Below the pieces are notes generated by a model. It was not told the DNA's origin and did not search any database. It saw only the letters and a list, made by a program, of their open reading frames with translations. A DNA stretch of 64,000 bases from Bacillota bacterium (GTDB lineage Bacteria > Bacillota > Negativicutes > Sporomusales > Sporomusaceae): the NCBI GenBank assembly GCA_023388195.1, contig JAEWGR010000077.1, positions 15,401 to 79,400 on the forward strand, read 5' to 3'. Position 1 is the first letter of the stretch. The number at the start of each line of letters is the position of its first letter. Below, in pieces: positions 8,739-17,216 of this stretch. The position numbers and the translations under genes were made by a program.

Positions 8739-9917
8739 CTATAAACCGCATTGGTCAAAGGCTTGCTGCAGATCATCGATGATGTCCTCCGGCGCTTCAA
8801 GCCCCACACTGAACCGGAAATGCCCGTTTTGAAACTCAGGCGGATAGAAATGGTTCCGTTCATCATTGGGACCGGTATAAACGATCAGACTCTCATCATG
8901 ACCGATAGAGACGGCCGGAACAATCACCGCCAGCGAGTTAACAAACTGATTGTGTGTAGCAACATCGGCCTGTAAGCCAAAGGCCATAACCCCCGAATAC
9001 ATAGTCATCTGCTTGCTGGCTATTTCATGCTGCGGATGGCTGGCAAGGCCCGGATAGGCAATAAATGCAACAGCCCGGTGGCCTTCGAGAAACCTGGCAA
9101 CCTGCAGGGCACTTTCACTGTGCTGTTTCATGCGAAGCGGCAGCGTCACAACACCGCGCATGATTAACCAGGCATTAAACGGACTGATAACCCCGCCCAG
9201 ATTGACCATGGCCTGCCGTTTTATTTGATCAATCAGTTCATTACGGCCAATGACGGCCCCGCCCATCGCATCGCCGTGACCGTTAATATACTTTGTCAGG
9301 CTGTGGATGACAAGATCGGCTCCCAGTTTAAGCGGCTGTTGTAAAAACGGCGAGGCAAACGTGCTGTCAACAGTAAATAAAGCGCCTACAGACCTGGCCA
9401 GCCTGGCGATTTCGGCAATATCGCTGACACGGGTAGTCGGGTTGCCGGGTGTCTCAATGTGGATAACTCTGGTGTTGGGTCGCAGGGCCTGTTTGATGGC
9501 TTGCAAATCAGAGGTATCTACAAGACTTGTTTCAATGCCGTATTTATCTGGAAAATACTCTTTCAGCAGTCTGTATACGGCAATATAAGAAACATTGGAG
9601 CAAATGATATGTGATCCCTGTTCCAGAAAGGTAAAAAAGACCCCGGCCAGGGCCGCAACCCCGCTGCCTAACACTACACAGTCTTCGCCGCCCTCCAAAG
9701 CCGCCAGTTTTTCCTGCAGATAGATCTGGTTTGCCGAAGTATTTCTCGTATAAACCAGCTGATTCGGATCGCTCCAGTTCAGGGTTGATGCATCCTCAGG
9801 CAGGCGGTAACTATTGGCCATGGTAAGCGGACGCCTTATAGCGCCGGTTTCCTTATCAATCCCATTACCGGTATGAACACATTGAGTTTGGAATCTTAAG
9901 ATCTTGTTAGCGGCCAT
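8739..9917 (-). CDS. Cystathionine gamma-synthase / methionine gamma-lyase family enzyme
   Basis: A 392-aa PLP enzyme of the Cys/Met metabolism fold type I family. The PLP lysine lies in VIHSLTKYINGHGD; LVYTRNTSANQIYLQEKLAALEGG and GSGVAAL form the cofactor and substrate ring. Members make cystathionine from cysteine or split cystathionine/methionine; the subtype cannot be decided by eye. ATG at 9917 follows GGAGAGAAGG. A leader element (copy d) and promoter precede it, placing sulfur amino-acid metabolism in the same putative regulon. Confidence 0.88.
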   Translation of the reverse strand: MAANKILRFQTQCVHTGNGIDKETGAIRRPLTMANSYRLPEDASTLNWSDPNQLVYTRNTSANQIYLQEKLAALEGGEDCVVLGSGVAALAGVFFTFLEQGSHIICSNVSYIAVYRLLKEYFPDKYGIETSLVDTSDLQAIKQALRPNTRVIHIETPGNPTTRVSDIAEIARLARSVGALFTVDSTFASPFLQQPLKLGADLVIHSLTKYINGHGDAMGGAVIGRNELIDQIKRQAMVNLGGVISPFNAWLIMRGVVTLPLRMKQHSESALQVARFLEGHRAVAFIAYPGLASHPQHEIASKQMTMYSGVMAFGLQADVATHNQFVNSLAVIVPAVSIGHDESLIVYTGPNDERNHFYPPEFQNGHFRFSVGLEAPEDIIDDLQQAFDQCGL

Positions 9918-9956
9918 CAATATACCTTCTCTCCATTTTTTGTATTTATATATAGT

Positions 9957-10016
9957 AAAAAAGGACTGAACGCAAAGGTATTGCTACCATTTGGCCTTCA
10001 GTCCTTCTGATCAACC
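9957..10016 (-). promoter_or_regulatory. Leader element copy d (mini-hairpin plus terminator)
   Basis: Minus strand: AGGTTGA, TCAG-AAGGA-CTGA, then AGGCC. Here the terminator stem (9961-9970 with 9997-10006, AAGGACTGAA/TTCAGTCCTT) overlaps the mini-hairpin, so the two structures exclude each other. TTTTTT follows. Confidence 0.55.
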
Positions 10017-10029
10017 TGTAAACAATTTG

Positions 10030-10058
10030 ATCATACCATTTTTTGTCCAATCCTGCAA
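10030..10058 (-). promoter_or_regulatory. Sigma-A promoter before leader element d
   Basis: TTGCAG (10053-10058), 17-base spacer, TATGAT (10030-10035); the expected start lies about 13 bases before the mini-hairpin. Confidence 0.6.
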
Positions 10059-10085
10059 TATCTGTATACCTATACCGCCAGCCCC

Positions 10086-10613
10086 TTACCGGTCAAAGAA
10101 TGGGCTCTTACCAGTTACGCTAAGCGGAATTCCATAGGCAATGTTGACCTCTTCGCCGGCAAGACCGATATTAATGGCAGCCCGGCCGGCACTGAACATG
10201 ACCCGGTTATCGGCATGGTGCAAGGCGGCGGCATTCACGGCCGACCCCACAGCAATCCCCAGATCGCCGGTACTGATGGCACATATCCCGCTGCCTTGCG
10301 CGCATTCTGCGCAATTGGCATAGCCGCAGTAACCGCAGGGGCTGACTCCCAGCGGTTTTACCTTCTGCCCCAGTATTATCACCACCGGGGCCTTATCAAT
10401 ACAGTTGGCGTCCCGTTCGAAAAATTGCATGCCCGCTTCCTGGGCTATGCGCCGCATTTCAGCGGCCAGTTGGTCTTTTTCCCGCCCATTTACAATAAGG
10501 GTCACAAGATTATCCACACCTCTTGCCTTCGGGGCCGTCCTTGCCGCCACACACATCATATCGGCAATCTGCGCTACCGCCCGTTCCTCCACTTCCTGGC
10601 TGGTCATTATCAT
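10086..10613 (-). CDS. DUF2148 ferredoxin-domain protein
   Basis: About 175 aa, matching DUF2148 proteins found widely in anaerobes. The cysteine cluster SPCGYCGYANCAECAQGSGIC is the hallmark and probably binds an iron-sulfur cluster; a conserved MCVAARTAPKARGVDNL comes first. The function is unknown. Several starts are possible (10637, 10613, 10607); 10613 has GGGGG ten bases before. It follows the corrinoid gene in the same direction after a 200-base gap with its own promoter-like TTGCCA-17-TATCCT. Confidence 0.75.
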   Translation of the reverse strand: MIMTSQEVEERAVAQIADMMCVAARTAPKARGVDNLVTLIVNGREKDQLAAEMRRIAQEAGMQFFERDANCIDKAPVVIILGQKVKPLGVSPCGYCGYANCAECAQGSGICAISTGDLGIAVGSAVNAAALHHADNRVMFSAGRAAINIGLAGEEVNIAYGIPLSVTGKSPFFDR

Positions 10614-10839
10614 TGGCCAATTCCCCCATTCTGGCATTATTCGAATCCGCTGGCGCCTCTTTCCATGTAAGCTTTTTCAGATTAAACCAGCTTCTTTATT
10701 CAGGATAGTAAATAATGCCAGTTTTGGCAAGTACGCACTTGTATGTGGCCTAGTATCCATTTGTATACTGCTATATTAAGAATTGGAGGCGGAGGTTGTA
10801 GCCGGGCCATTACGAAAGCAACTATTTCTGTCAGGTATG

Positions 10840-11487
10840 TTATGCCAGCAGCCGCTTAGAAAGTCTTACAGCCTCGGCAGCATTCACAGCATAGCCGTCA
10901 GCTCCGATTTTATCGGCAAAGCTCTGGGAAATCGGTCCGCCGCCAACAATCACCTTATAGCGGTCTTTAATGTCCTGCGCCTGCAAAATACGCACAACCT
11001 CAGCCATCCCGTCCATCGTGGTGGTCATTAACGTAGCTACGGCTATAATATCAGCCTGCACCTCTTTGGCCTTTTCCACAAAAGTCAAGGGAGGAATGTC
11101 CCGCCCCAGATCGATTACATCAAAACCGGAGGTTTCCAGCATAATCTTCACCAGATTCTTGCCGATATCATGGGTATCGCCCTCCACAACCCCGATGACT
11201 ACTTTTTGCTTTTCCCCTTGTTCGGCAGTGATTATATGCCCTTTTAATACATCAAGTCCGGCATACATGGCATCAGAGCAGAGGAGCAGCTCAGGAATAA
11301 AATACTCTTCCTCCTCGAATAATTTTCCGGCCCGGTCCATGCCATCGGACAAGCCTTTCTCAACCGCTTCATAGGCATCAATTTTTGCGGCGACAATGTC
11401 CTGCGCCAGACTGATAGTTCCCTCTTCATCCATATCCACAACAGCATCTGAAAGCTTTTTGAATAATTCTTCCTTATTTTCCGACAT
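10840..11487 (-). CDS. Corrinoid (methyl-carrier) protein
   Basis: A 215-aa B12-binding protein of the MtbC/MttC/MtaC type. An N-terminal helical cap (about 1-85; FIPELLLCSDAMYAGLDVL) precedes a Rossmann B12 domain with the base-off/His-on motif Asp104-x-His106-x-x-Gly109 (GDTHDIGKN). The late motif VIVGGGPISQSFADKIGADGY is standard. It carries a methyl group between two methyltransferases as methylcobamide. It is the last gene of the nitrogenase-like operon and a close paralogue of the protein at 56815-57462. Confidence 0.93.
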   Translation of the reverse strand: MSENKEELFKKLSDAVVDMDEEGTISLAQDIVAAKIDAYEAVEKGLSDGMDRAGKLFEEEEYFIPELLLCSDAMYAGLDVLKGHIITAEQGEKQKVVIGVVEGDTHDIGKNLVKIMLETSGFDVIDLGRDIPPLTFVEKAKEVQADIIAVATLMTTTMDGMAEVVRILQAQDIKDRYKVIVGGGPISQSFADKIGADGYAVNAAEAVRLSKRLLA

Positions 11488-11553
11488 GATAAGCCTCCCC
11501 CTAAAATTAAAATTCCTTCAATTATCCCGAATCCGCCTGTTCAGACGGATTTT

Positions 11554-12603
11554 TTATCGTGAGACGTCAGCAACAACATCCCGTCCGGCCCATAAAAATG
11601 CCTGCACATTGCCCAGCGGCACACCGGGAGGAATATCGCACCCCGGCATGAGAATATAGTTTGCAGCCTGACCAGCCTGCCGGATACACTGCCTGGCAGC
11701 CTGGGTTATCTCCGCAGGCGTTGCATCTTTGAGAAATACGGGGTTCACATTACCGGCCACCGCCACCTTCCCATGTAACACCTGCTGGGCCAGGTCTAAC
11801 CCTACTTTATAATCCAAAGATAACAGATCAATATGCATAGCGGGAACAAGAGACAGGCGATCTTTAATATTGCCACATATATGAAGGGTTGAAAAAACAC
11901 CGCGCTGCCTTAATTGCTGCGCAACCTGCCCGATATAAGGGGCAACAAATTCTTCAAAGTGCCTGAGAGAAACCAAGTCACCGGAGGCAGTAGGTTCAGC
12001 AACAGATAGGATGTCAGCCCCTTTATCAATCGCCGGCACCAGGTAGGCAAGACAAATCTCTGTCATTACCGCCATGAGCGCATGGATTGCCTGTTTATCT
12101 TTAACCATTCCCCGCATCAGCTTCTCCACACCATAAAACTGTCCGGCCAGTGTAAAGGGTCCCCAACTGGAAGTTCCGACTAATACACTGCTGCCGGTTT
12201 GCCGTTGCACCTGCGTTATGATTGAGCGGATCGCCTGAATCCATTCGTGCCTGTCGATTTTAGCCAGGTTCAGCAAATCAACCTCTGCCGCGTTGGCAAG
12301 CGCTGGCTGCAATACATCAATATTGCCTTGAGGCCGGAATTTAATCTCGCCCCCGAATATATGCACAAGCAGATTATGATAACCTGAACCGGGCCAAACA
12401 ATATCGGACTGCACCAATTGATTGATCTCGACAATAACAGAAGCAGCCAATTCCGGCTTTTCCAAAACCTCAAGCAATGTCAACCCCTTCTGCCTGAAGG
12501 CCCAGGTGCCGCCAGACAGCAGCGCAGCCGGCACCTGATTCTGCTCAGACCGGGTGGTGGTTTTAGCCTGTAAAGCCTGGATAATCCTGTCCTTGGGCAA
12601 CAT
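11554..12603 (-). CDS. UroD-family corrinoid methyltransferase (MtaA/CmuA-like)
   Basis: A 349-aa protein of the uroporphyrinogen decarboxylase superfamily branch that moves methyl groups to or from corrinoid proteins. The zinc-site pair is LHICGN (His and Cys) plus a later Cys in MPGCDIPPGVP. ATG at 12603 is used because GAGGGGG lies eight bases before. It lies between the NifK-like gene and the corrinoid gene, so it probably methylates or demethylates that corrinoid protein. It is more diverged than the other four UroD-type proteins here. Confidence 0.87.
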   Translation of the reverse strand: MLPKDRIIQALQAKTTTRSEQNQVPAALLSGGTWAFRQKGLTLLEVLEKPELAASVIVEINQLVQSDIVWPGSGYHNLLVHIFGGEIKFRPQGNIDVLQPALANAAEVDLLNLAKIDRHEWIQAIRSIITQVQRQTGSSVLVGTSSWGPFTLAGQFYGVEKLMRGMVKDKQAIHALMAVMTEICLAYLVPAIDKGADILSVAEPTASGDLVSLRHFEEFVAPYIGQVAQQLRQRGVFSTLHICGNIKDRLSLVPAMHIDLLSLDYKVGLDLAQQVLHGKVAVAGNVNPVFLKDATPAEITQAARQCIRQAGQAANYILMPGCDIPPGVPLGNVQAFLWAGRDVVADVSR

Positions 12604-12626
12604 ATGGCCATACCCCCTCAACTCAT

Positions 12627-13979
12627 TTACCTGCCGGCAACAATTGTACTCAGCAAATCTTCGATCAAGGTCAAACCGCCCCGGTAGCCGGTATACCCTC
12701 TGTCAATCACAGCCCGGTTGGCTACGGGAAAACTGACACTTAAATGACCGGCCCCCAATTCCTTAGCCAGCTCACGATCCAGCGAACTGCCAACAACAAA
12801 AGCCGGATTGAGGGGATTGGCATATCTTCCGGCCTGAAACTGGCTTTTTTCCCAGTGTTCCCGCGCGGCAGCCGCAATGACGCTGCCATCGGTAGCAAAG
12901 ATGACCTTAGGATACAAACCGCTGGCCAGATTGGTTAAACGGCCGGTTATGCCGGCCTGCTGCTCCTCATCCAGAATATCGGTAATACCCACAACCTCCG
13001 GCAGCCAGCCCAGATCATCAGCCAAAAACCGGGTCAGACCGGTAACATAATTGCTGTCGCCGATAATAACAGCGTAGCGCTGCAAATCAATATCATTAAA
13101 ACAGTCAATCAGCGGTTCCAGTAAGGCATAATACCGTTTAGTCTCAGCCTCAACAAGGTTTTCCACCACGGTTTTGTCCAGTTCCAGCGCCGCCCCTACC
13201 TGCTGCAAAAAGGCACTGGCAGCTGACGGGCCCACCGGCAGTGGGACCGTCAGGAATGGGGTGCCGTGGACTTCCTGTGCGAGCCGGGCTGCCCCTGTGC
13301 CAAAGACATCAGATACGACAATATTTAACACGGCGCCGCCACTTTGCCTGATGCCGTCGATACTGTCATCAGTTGTGAAAAAGCTGTTCACAGTCAGTCC
13401 CAGTTTTTCCAGCAGCTGGCGTATGCCTGCCAGGTTGCCCCGCCAAAACACATCCATAAAAGGGGGAATGCCCCACAAGTTGACTAAGCCCGGTTGCCTG
13501 GCAGGCGTTTTGACGGCAAAATTTTTAAATAAGCTTTGCAGCACCAGGTCATAACCCTGATAGGAATTGCCGCGGAAACCGCCCGTCTCGGCAAAAAAAA
13601 TCGGGATCCCCCGGGCCTGCAAAGGCTTTACCACTGCGCCGACATCATCACCAATGACCTCAGTCACACAACTGGTCAAAACCACATAGAGATCGCCCTG
13701 CATAACCGCCAGTGTATGACGGACTTCTTCCTCCAGCCGCTCGGCCCCGCCAAAAACAACCTCCCGCTCCTGGATATTGGAACCGGGCATACTCAGGCCG
13801 CCGCAATAGCCGCCAACCTGCAGGCCACAGCCGCCGGCCTGGGTCCAGGTAAAATTACCGGCGCAGCCTGGCGGTGCATGGAGAATCGGCACGGCCTGCG
13901 GCAAAGCGCTGACGGTGGCGATAGCGCCCCCGAGGGCACAGGTATAACGCGGTCTCTCCACAAAAGTATAATTGCTCAT
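12627..13979 (-). CDS. Nitrogenase component-1-like protein, NifK/NifN-like
   Basis: A 450-aa protein of the nitrogenase component 1 superfamily. Cysteines sit where P-cluster-type ligands are expected: RYTCALGG near the start, HAPPGCAGN, and LTSCVTEVIGDDV. Its start overlaps the stop of the NifD-like gene (ATGA), so the two are surely translated as a pair. Family members include NifK/NifN, BchB, CfbD and methylthio-alkane reductase MarK. Neighbouring NifB-like and corrinoid genes argue against nitrogen fixation or tetrapyrrole synthesis. The substrate is unknown. Confidence 0.85.
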   Translation of the reverse strand: MSNYTFVERPRYTCALGGAIATVSALPQAVPILHAPPGCAGNFTWTQAGGCGLQVGGYCGGLSMPGSNIQEREVVFGGAERLEEEVRHTLAVMQGDLYVVLTSCVTEVIGDDVGAVVKPLQARGIPIFFAETGGFRGNSYQGYDLVLQSLFKNFAVKTPARQPGLVNLWGIPPFMDVFWRGNLAGIRQLLEKLGLTVNSFFTTDDSIDGIRQSGGAVLNIVVSDVFGTGAARLAQEVHGTPFLTVPLPVGPSAASAFLQQVGAALELDKTVVENLVEAETKRYYALLEPLIDCFNDIDLQRYAVIIGDSNYVTGLTRFLADDLGWLPEVVGITDILDEEQQAGITGRLTNLASGLYPKVIFATDGSVIAAAAREHWEKSQFQAGRYANPLNPAFVVGSSLDRELAKELGAGHLSVSFPVANRAVIDRGYTGYRGGLTLIEDLLSTIVAGR

Positions 13980-15466
13980 TCCAAGTCACCTCCGGCAGCG
14001 GCAATATAGGTGAACGGGTCTTGCTGATACCAGGATTCTTGATACGGCAATTGGGCAAACCTGCTGATATTGCTGTTAAAGCGGGGGTTTTTCAATTGAC
14101 GGTACAGACGTCTGGCTAATTCATAAGCGCCGCGGTAGCCCACATAATGCAAACCGGTATTATAGATTACATGGGTGGCAATACCCATTTTCGCGGCTGT
14201 GCTGTTGCCATTCATATGACCTAAAAAAACATCAGGCTGTATTCGGCGTAAGAGATTGGCTTCTTCAAAGGGCTGGCAATTGGCAATATTCAGCGGATAA
14301 TCGGTTCCGGTCAGCCGCAGCAATTTTTCATATTCAACCTCAGCAAATTCATCATGATGAAAAGCCCTGACACCCACTACTTCAAACCCCAGTTCTGTCA
14401 GGAGGATGGCCGTGGAGAGCGCTCTGAACTCACCGGCACTGACAAACGCCTTTTTGCCTGCAAACATTGCTTTCAGCGGTGCCAGGGCCGCTGCCAGTTC
14501 GGCCTCCTCCCGAGCAATGATTGTTTTCGCCTGGTCACCAAGACCAAAAAATTCAGCCACATCCTGCAGCCACTTGCCTGTGTTTTCAATGCCAATCGGC
14601 ATATGCCTGATAATAAACGGCACCTGATAGGCTGCCTGCAGATGGTTGAGCATATAATCATCATGGGTTGGACAAGTGCTTATCGACAAATCAGCTTCCG
14701 CCATACGCTGCATAGCCCCCGGGTCAGAGAAAACCGGGAAAATATTTACCGCCAGCCCCAGCCCCTGCAGCAATCGCTCCAGCTCAACCTCATCCACCCG
14801 GCCCATGGAAGACATATTCATGAGATTGACCGTATTGCCAGGCTTCTTGATGTCCAGACCGGACTCAGGCAGCAGGGTGCGGCCGATGGCATGATAAACC
14901 GCATCATAGGCCGTCGCCCAGATTTTAGTCTTAAATCCCTCACAGTGGACCGGCAATAGCTTCGCCTGGACCTCAGGCTGTACCTGCTCGACTACCCCGT
15001 CCACATCATCCCCGATTATGCCGGGTACACAACTGGCAACCACAAAAATAACAGCAGGCCGGTACCGCCTGTCAGCGGCAAGTATCGCCGCCGCCAGCTT
15101 CGGCTCGCCGCCGCTGATTACATCGGCTTCGGTTAAACCGGTGGACAACCAGGTACCATCCTTAACCACACCCCAGCGTTGGTTGTTGCCGGACCTTACG
15201 CCGGCGTTGCCGCCATGACAGGATGAACCGCAGCCCAGGCCGCCGTGCATCAGGACAACACTGTTAGGTATGCTGTTCATGGTTCCTAAGGCCGGCAGCA
15301 ACAAACAGATTGAATTTTGGGTAAACCGGCGTTCACTGTCAGGCTGGCAGCACTGCAGCCGGCGGGTCGCCAGTTCGCCCAGGGCCGCCCCGTGCGCAAT
15401 ACAGGCCTGCAGCCGGTCTTCCCGGCGCGGCGGCTCTTTCAGCTTGAAATAACTCACTTTTTTCAT
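13976..15466 (-). CDS. Nitrogenase component-1-like protein, NifD/NifE-like
   Basis: A 496-aa partner of the NifK-like protein. Candidate cluster cysteines lie in NSICLLLPA, LMHGGLGCGSSCHGG and VASCVPGIIGDDVDG. A further Cys in DLSISTCPTHDDYMLNH sits where NifD has its cofactor-binding Cys275. By eye the NifD cofactor His442 region (HSWDYSGPYHGYDG) corresponds to VIYNTGLHYVGYRG; the His is displaced or absent. This suggests a different cofactor or substrate. ATG follows AAGGAG directly, so a slightly later GTG start is possible. Confidence 0.83.
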   Translation of the reverse strand: MKKVSYFKLKEPPRREDRLQACIAHGAALGELATRRLQCCQPDSERRFTQNSICLLLPALGTMNSIPNSVVLMHGGLGCGSSCHGGNAGVRSGNNQRWGVVKDGTWLSTGLTEADVISGGEPKLAAAILAADRRYRPAVIFVVASCVPGIIGDDVDGVVEQVQPEVQAKLLPVHCEGFKTKIWATAYDAVYHAIGRTLLPESGLDIKKPGNTVNLMNMSSMGRVDEVELERLLQGLGLAVNIFPVFSDPGAMQRMAEADLSISTCPTHDDYMLNHLQAAYQVPFIIRHMPIGIENTGKWLQDVAEFFGLGDQAKTIIAREEAELAAALAPLKAMFAGKKAFVSAGEFRALSTAILLTELGFEVVGVRAFHHDEFAEVEYEKLLRLTGTDYPLNIANCQPFEEANLLRRIQPDVFLGHMNGNSTAAKMGIATHVIYNTGLHYVGYRGAYELARRLYRQLKNPRFNSNISRFAQLPYQESWYQQDPFTYIAAAGGDLE

Positions 15467-15545
15467 CTCCTTATATCCTGAACCGCACCGTAAACTGGGC
15501 CTTGCAAAATTGCCGGCTCACAGTCCGCCGGTCCGGCTCGGTTAG

Positions 15546-16391
15546 CTAATTATTGGCAGCAAAAAGTCCATCCTTATCATAAAGCAAGCCAGCCAAATCG
15601 GCTATGGTGTCCGGCAGGCCGCAAATATCAGCCCGGCACTGCTGACAATGCTGAATCACCGGCAGATACTTGCCGGCAGCCCTGCGGGCCGCAGCGAGTT
15701 CCCGGCAGTCCGGGGGACGGCGGTTGCGGAATTCGTGCGCAGGCACCAGCGGCAGGATGTTGATGCAGGCAGCGCCGGCCTGGGCTGCGGTCTTGGCAAT
15801 GTCGCCGATATGCTGGTCGTTAATGCCGGGTATGAGGACGGTATTAACCTTTACAGCCACCCCCAGGCTTACCGCCTTGTCAATACCGGCCAATTGCGCC
15901 AGCACCAGCCAGCGGGCTGCCATTTCACCGGTTATATATTGACCGTTATGCATAATGTGCGAGCAGATCTTAGCCAGTGTTTTAACCTCTATGGCATTAA
16001 TTGTCACGGTAACAGCCTGCACGCCGGCCTTTACCAGCCCGTCAATTTTCTCTTTCAGCAATAAACCGTTTGTGCTCAGGCATTTAATCAGGTAGGGATA
16101 ACGCGCATGAACAAGCTGGAACGTTTCCAGGGCATAGTCACCGGCCAGCGTATCGCCCGGCCCGGCAATCCCCACAACCGTCAGTTCGGGGCAGAGCTTT
16201 ACAGCCCGTTCCAGTACCCCAATCGCCTCAGCCGGGGTTAATAACACCCGGCCCGTACCGGGCCGGTCCTCATGCTTATTAAAATCACGCCGGCAAAACC
16301 GGCACTGAATGTTACACACCGGACTGACAGGCAAGTGGATGCGTCCGAAATTCCCCTGTGCCCCGGCACTAAAGCAAGGATGCTTTGACAT
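15546..16391 (-). CDS. NifB-like radical SAM protein
   Basis: A 281-aa radical SAM enzyme. The SAM cluster is CNIQCRFC. NifB hallmarks are present: KHPCFS at the start, HEDRPGTGRVLLTPAEA, and HCQQCRADICGL near the end. NifB builds the carbide-containing Fe-S core of nitrogenase cofactors, so this protein probably makes a related cluster for the adjacent NifD/K-like pair. No NifX-like tail is present. ATG at 16391 follows GGGAGGAGAAGG. Confidence 0.88.
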   Translation of the reverse strand: MSKHPCFSAGAQGNFGRIHLPVSPVCNIQCRFCRRDFNKHEDRPGTGRVLLTPAEAIGVLERAVKLCPELTVVGIAGPGDTLAGDYALETFQLVHARYPYLIKCLSTNGLLLKEKIDGLVKAGVQAVTVTINAIEVKTLAKICSHIMHNGQYITGEMAARWLVLAQLAGIDKAVSLGVAVKVNTVLIPGINDQHIGDIAKTAAQAGAACINILPLVPAHEFRNRRPPDCRELAAARRAAGKYLPVIQHCQQCRADICGLPDTIADLAGLLYDKDGLFAANN

Positions 16392-16454
16392 TGCCTTCTC
16401 CTCCCTGCCATGGCTCATTGCGACCACCCCCAATATTTATAAATTGCCCTGACT

Positions 16455-16742
16455 TTACCGCAAACCAAGACTAGCAAGTTTGTGCTCCACAGCACACCAT
16501 GAACGTTTGGCGTACACCAGGGGCACAGCCTGCGCTTTGGCATGGCTTTTTACGGCTTTGGCAATATTGTGATTGACATAATCGGTAAATACCAGGACAA
16601 AGGATACTGATTTTGGTATGGAAACCCTGCGGATTTCCCCGGGATTTCTCCCTTTGAAGTGGGCGATTTCAGTGACACCCATTTCACGCATTTTCTTTTC
16701 AATGGTTCCTAAATAATCAGCGCCTACGACCATGGCCGTCAT
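16455..16742 (-). CDS. DUF2325 protein
   Basis: A 95-aa protein beginning MTAMVVGADYLGTIEKKM, matching the DUF2325 pattern (VVGADxLGNI...). One Cys occurs in RSWCAVEHK. The function is unknown; such genes often sit beside nifB or nitrogenase-like genes. ATG at 16742 follows GGGGGATGAGTTT; a longer frame would run into the leader terminator. It is the first gene of the nitrogenase-like operon. Confidence 0.75.
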   Translation of the reverse strand: MTAMVVGADYLGTIEKKMREMGVTEIAHFKGRNPGEIRRVSIPKSVSFVLVFTDYVNHNIAKAVKSHAKAQAVPLVYAKRSWCAVEHKLASLGLR

Positions 16743-16775
16743 AAACTCATCCCCCTTACGATTAACCCTATTATG

Positions 16776-16843
16776 AAAAAGAGGCAACCGGAGCCTGCTG
16801 TCTGACAACAGCAGGCCGGTTACCTCTGGTTACTCCCAGTCAG
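16776..16843 (-). promoter_or_regulatory. Leader element copy e (mini-hairpin plus terminator)
   Basis: Minus strand: TTACTGA, CTGG-GAGTAA-CCAG, then AGGTAACCGG pairing with CCGGTTGCCTC and TTTTT. It lies directly before the ribosome site of the DUF2325 gene; second clear copy in this leader. Confidence 0.6.
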
Positions 16844-16872
16844 TAATATTCTATGCCCAATTACAGTATTAC

Positions 16873-16909
16873 GCCATTACGCCGAAAATGGCCTCCCCTT
16901 GTTTAGGGG
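16873..16909 (-). promoter_or_regulatory. Degenerate leader-element-like hairpins
   Basis: Minus strand: CCCCT-TAAACA-AGGGG style hairpin (16895-16909), then AGGCCATT pairing with AATGGC but no T tract. Same arrangement as the other copies, possibly a decayed third copy between e' and e. Confidence 0.3.
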
Positions 16910-16925
16910 ACAACCCTCAAAAAAA

Positions 16926-16981
16926 GCAAAAAAGGCAATCGCGGCTGGCTAGCCGTCGATCACCTCCGGTATTCCGGTCAG
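16926..16981 (-). promoter_or_regulatory. Leader element copy e' (mini-hairpin plus terminator)
   Basis: Minus strand: TTACTGA, CCGG-AATA-CCGG, then AGGTGATCG...CGATTGCCT and TTTTTT. First copy in the nitrogenase-like operon leader, about 23 nt after the expected start. Confidence 0.6.
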
Positions 16982-17006
16982 TAAAGGTACGCAATAGATT
17001 AGGCTC

Positions 17007-17036
17007 ATGGTAGCACAGAGTCCAAACCGGTGTCAA
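17007..17036 (-). promoter_or_regulatory. Promoter of the nitrogenase-like operon
   Basis: TTGACA (17031-17036), 18-base spacer, extended -10 TGC-TACCAT (17007-17012). Back to back with the promoter at 17078-17106 of the plus-strand operon. Confidence 0.6.
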
Positions 17037-17077
17037 CCCCTGCCACACGGTAGATCAACATATTTTTAATTTTTTCC

Positions 17078-17106
17078 TTGCACTTTTTACCTGCTTAGCA
17101 TATAAT
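17078..17106 (+). promoter_or_regulatory. Promoter of the UroD/RACo/ABC operon
   Basis: TTGCAC (17078-17083), 17-base spacer, perfect TATAAT (17101-17106), reading right into leader element f. Confidence 0.8.
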
Positions 17107-17130
17107 TGCCACAATAGCTGCATATATCCG

Positions 17131-17189
17131 GGCTGATCAGACACACTGAAGGCCAAAAGAAATGACTGCATTTCTTTTGGCCTTTTTTT
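17131..17189 (+). promoter_or_regulatory. Leader element copy f (type form)
   Basis: GGGCTGA, then TCAG-ACACA-CTGA (17137-17149), then AGGCC opening a long terminator stem with TTTTTTT. The stop signal ends about 15 bases before the ribosome site of the first gene. As in d, a, h and g, the mini-hairpin abuts the terminator with no spacer. Confidence 0.65.
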
Positions 17190-17216
17190 CATTTAGCAAA
17201 AGGAGGTACTTCGCAA

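Noticed and set aside
12627..15466. True nitrogenase or chlorophyll/F430 reductase subunits
   Set aside because: No nifH, nifEN, bch or cfb partners, unclear cofactor His, and a corrinoid methyl-transfer context; only the superfamily can be claimed.
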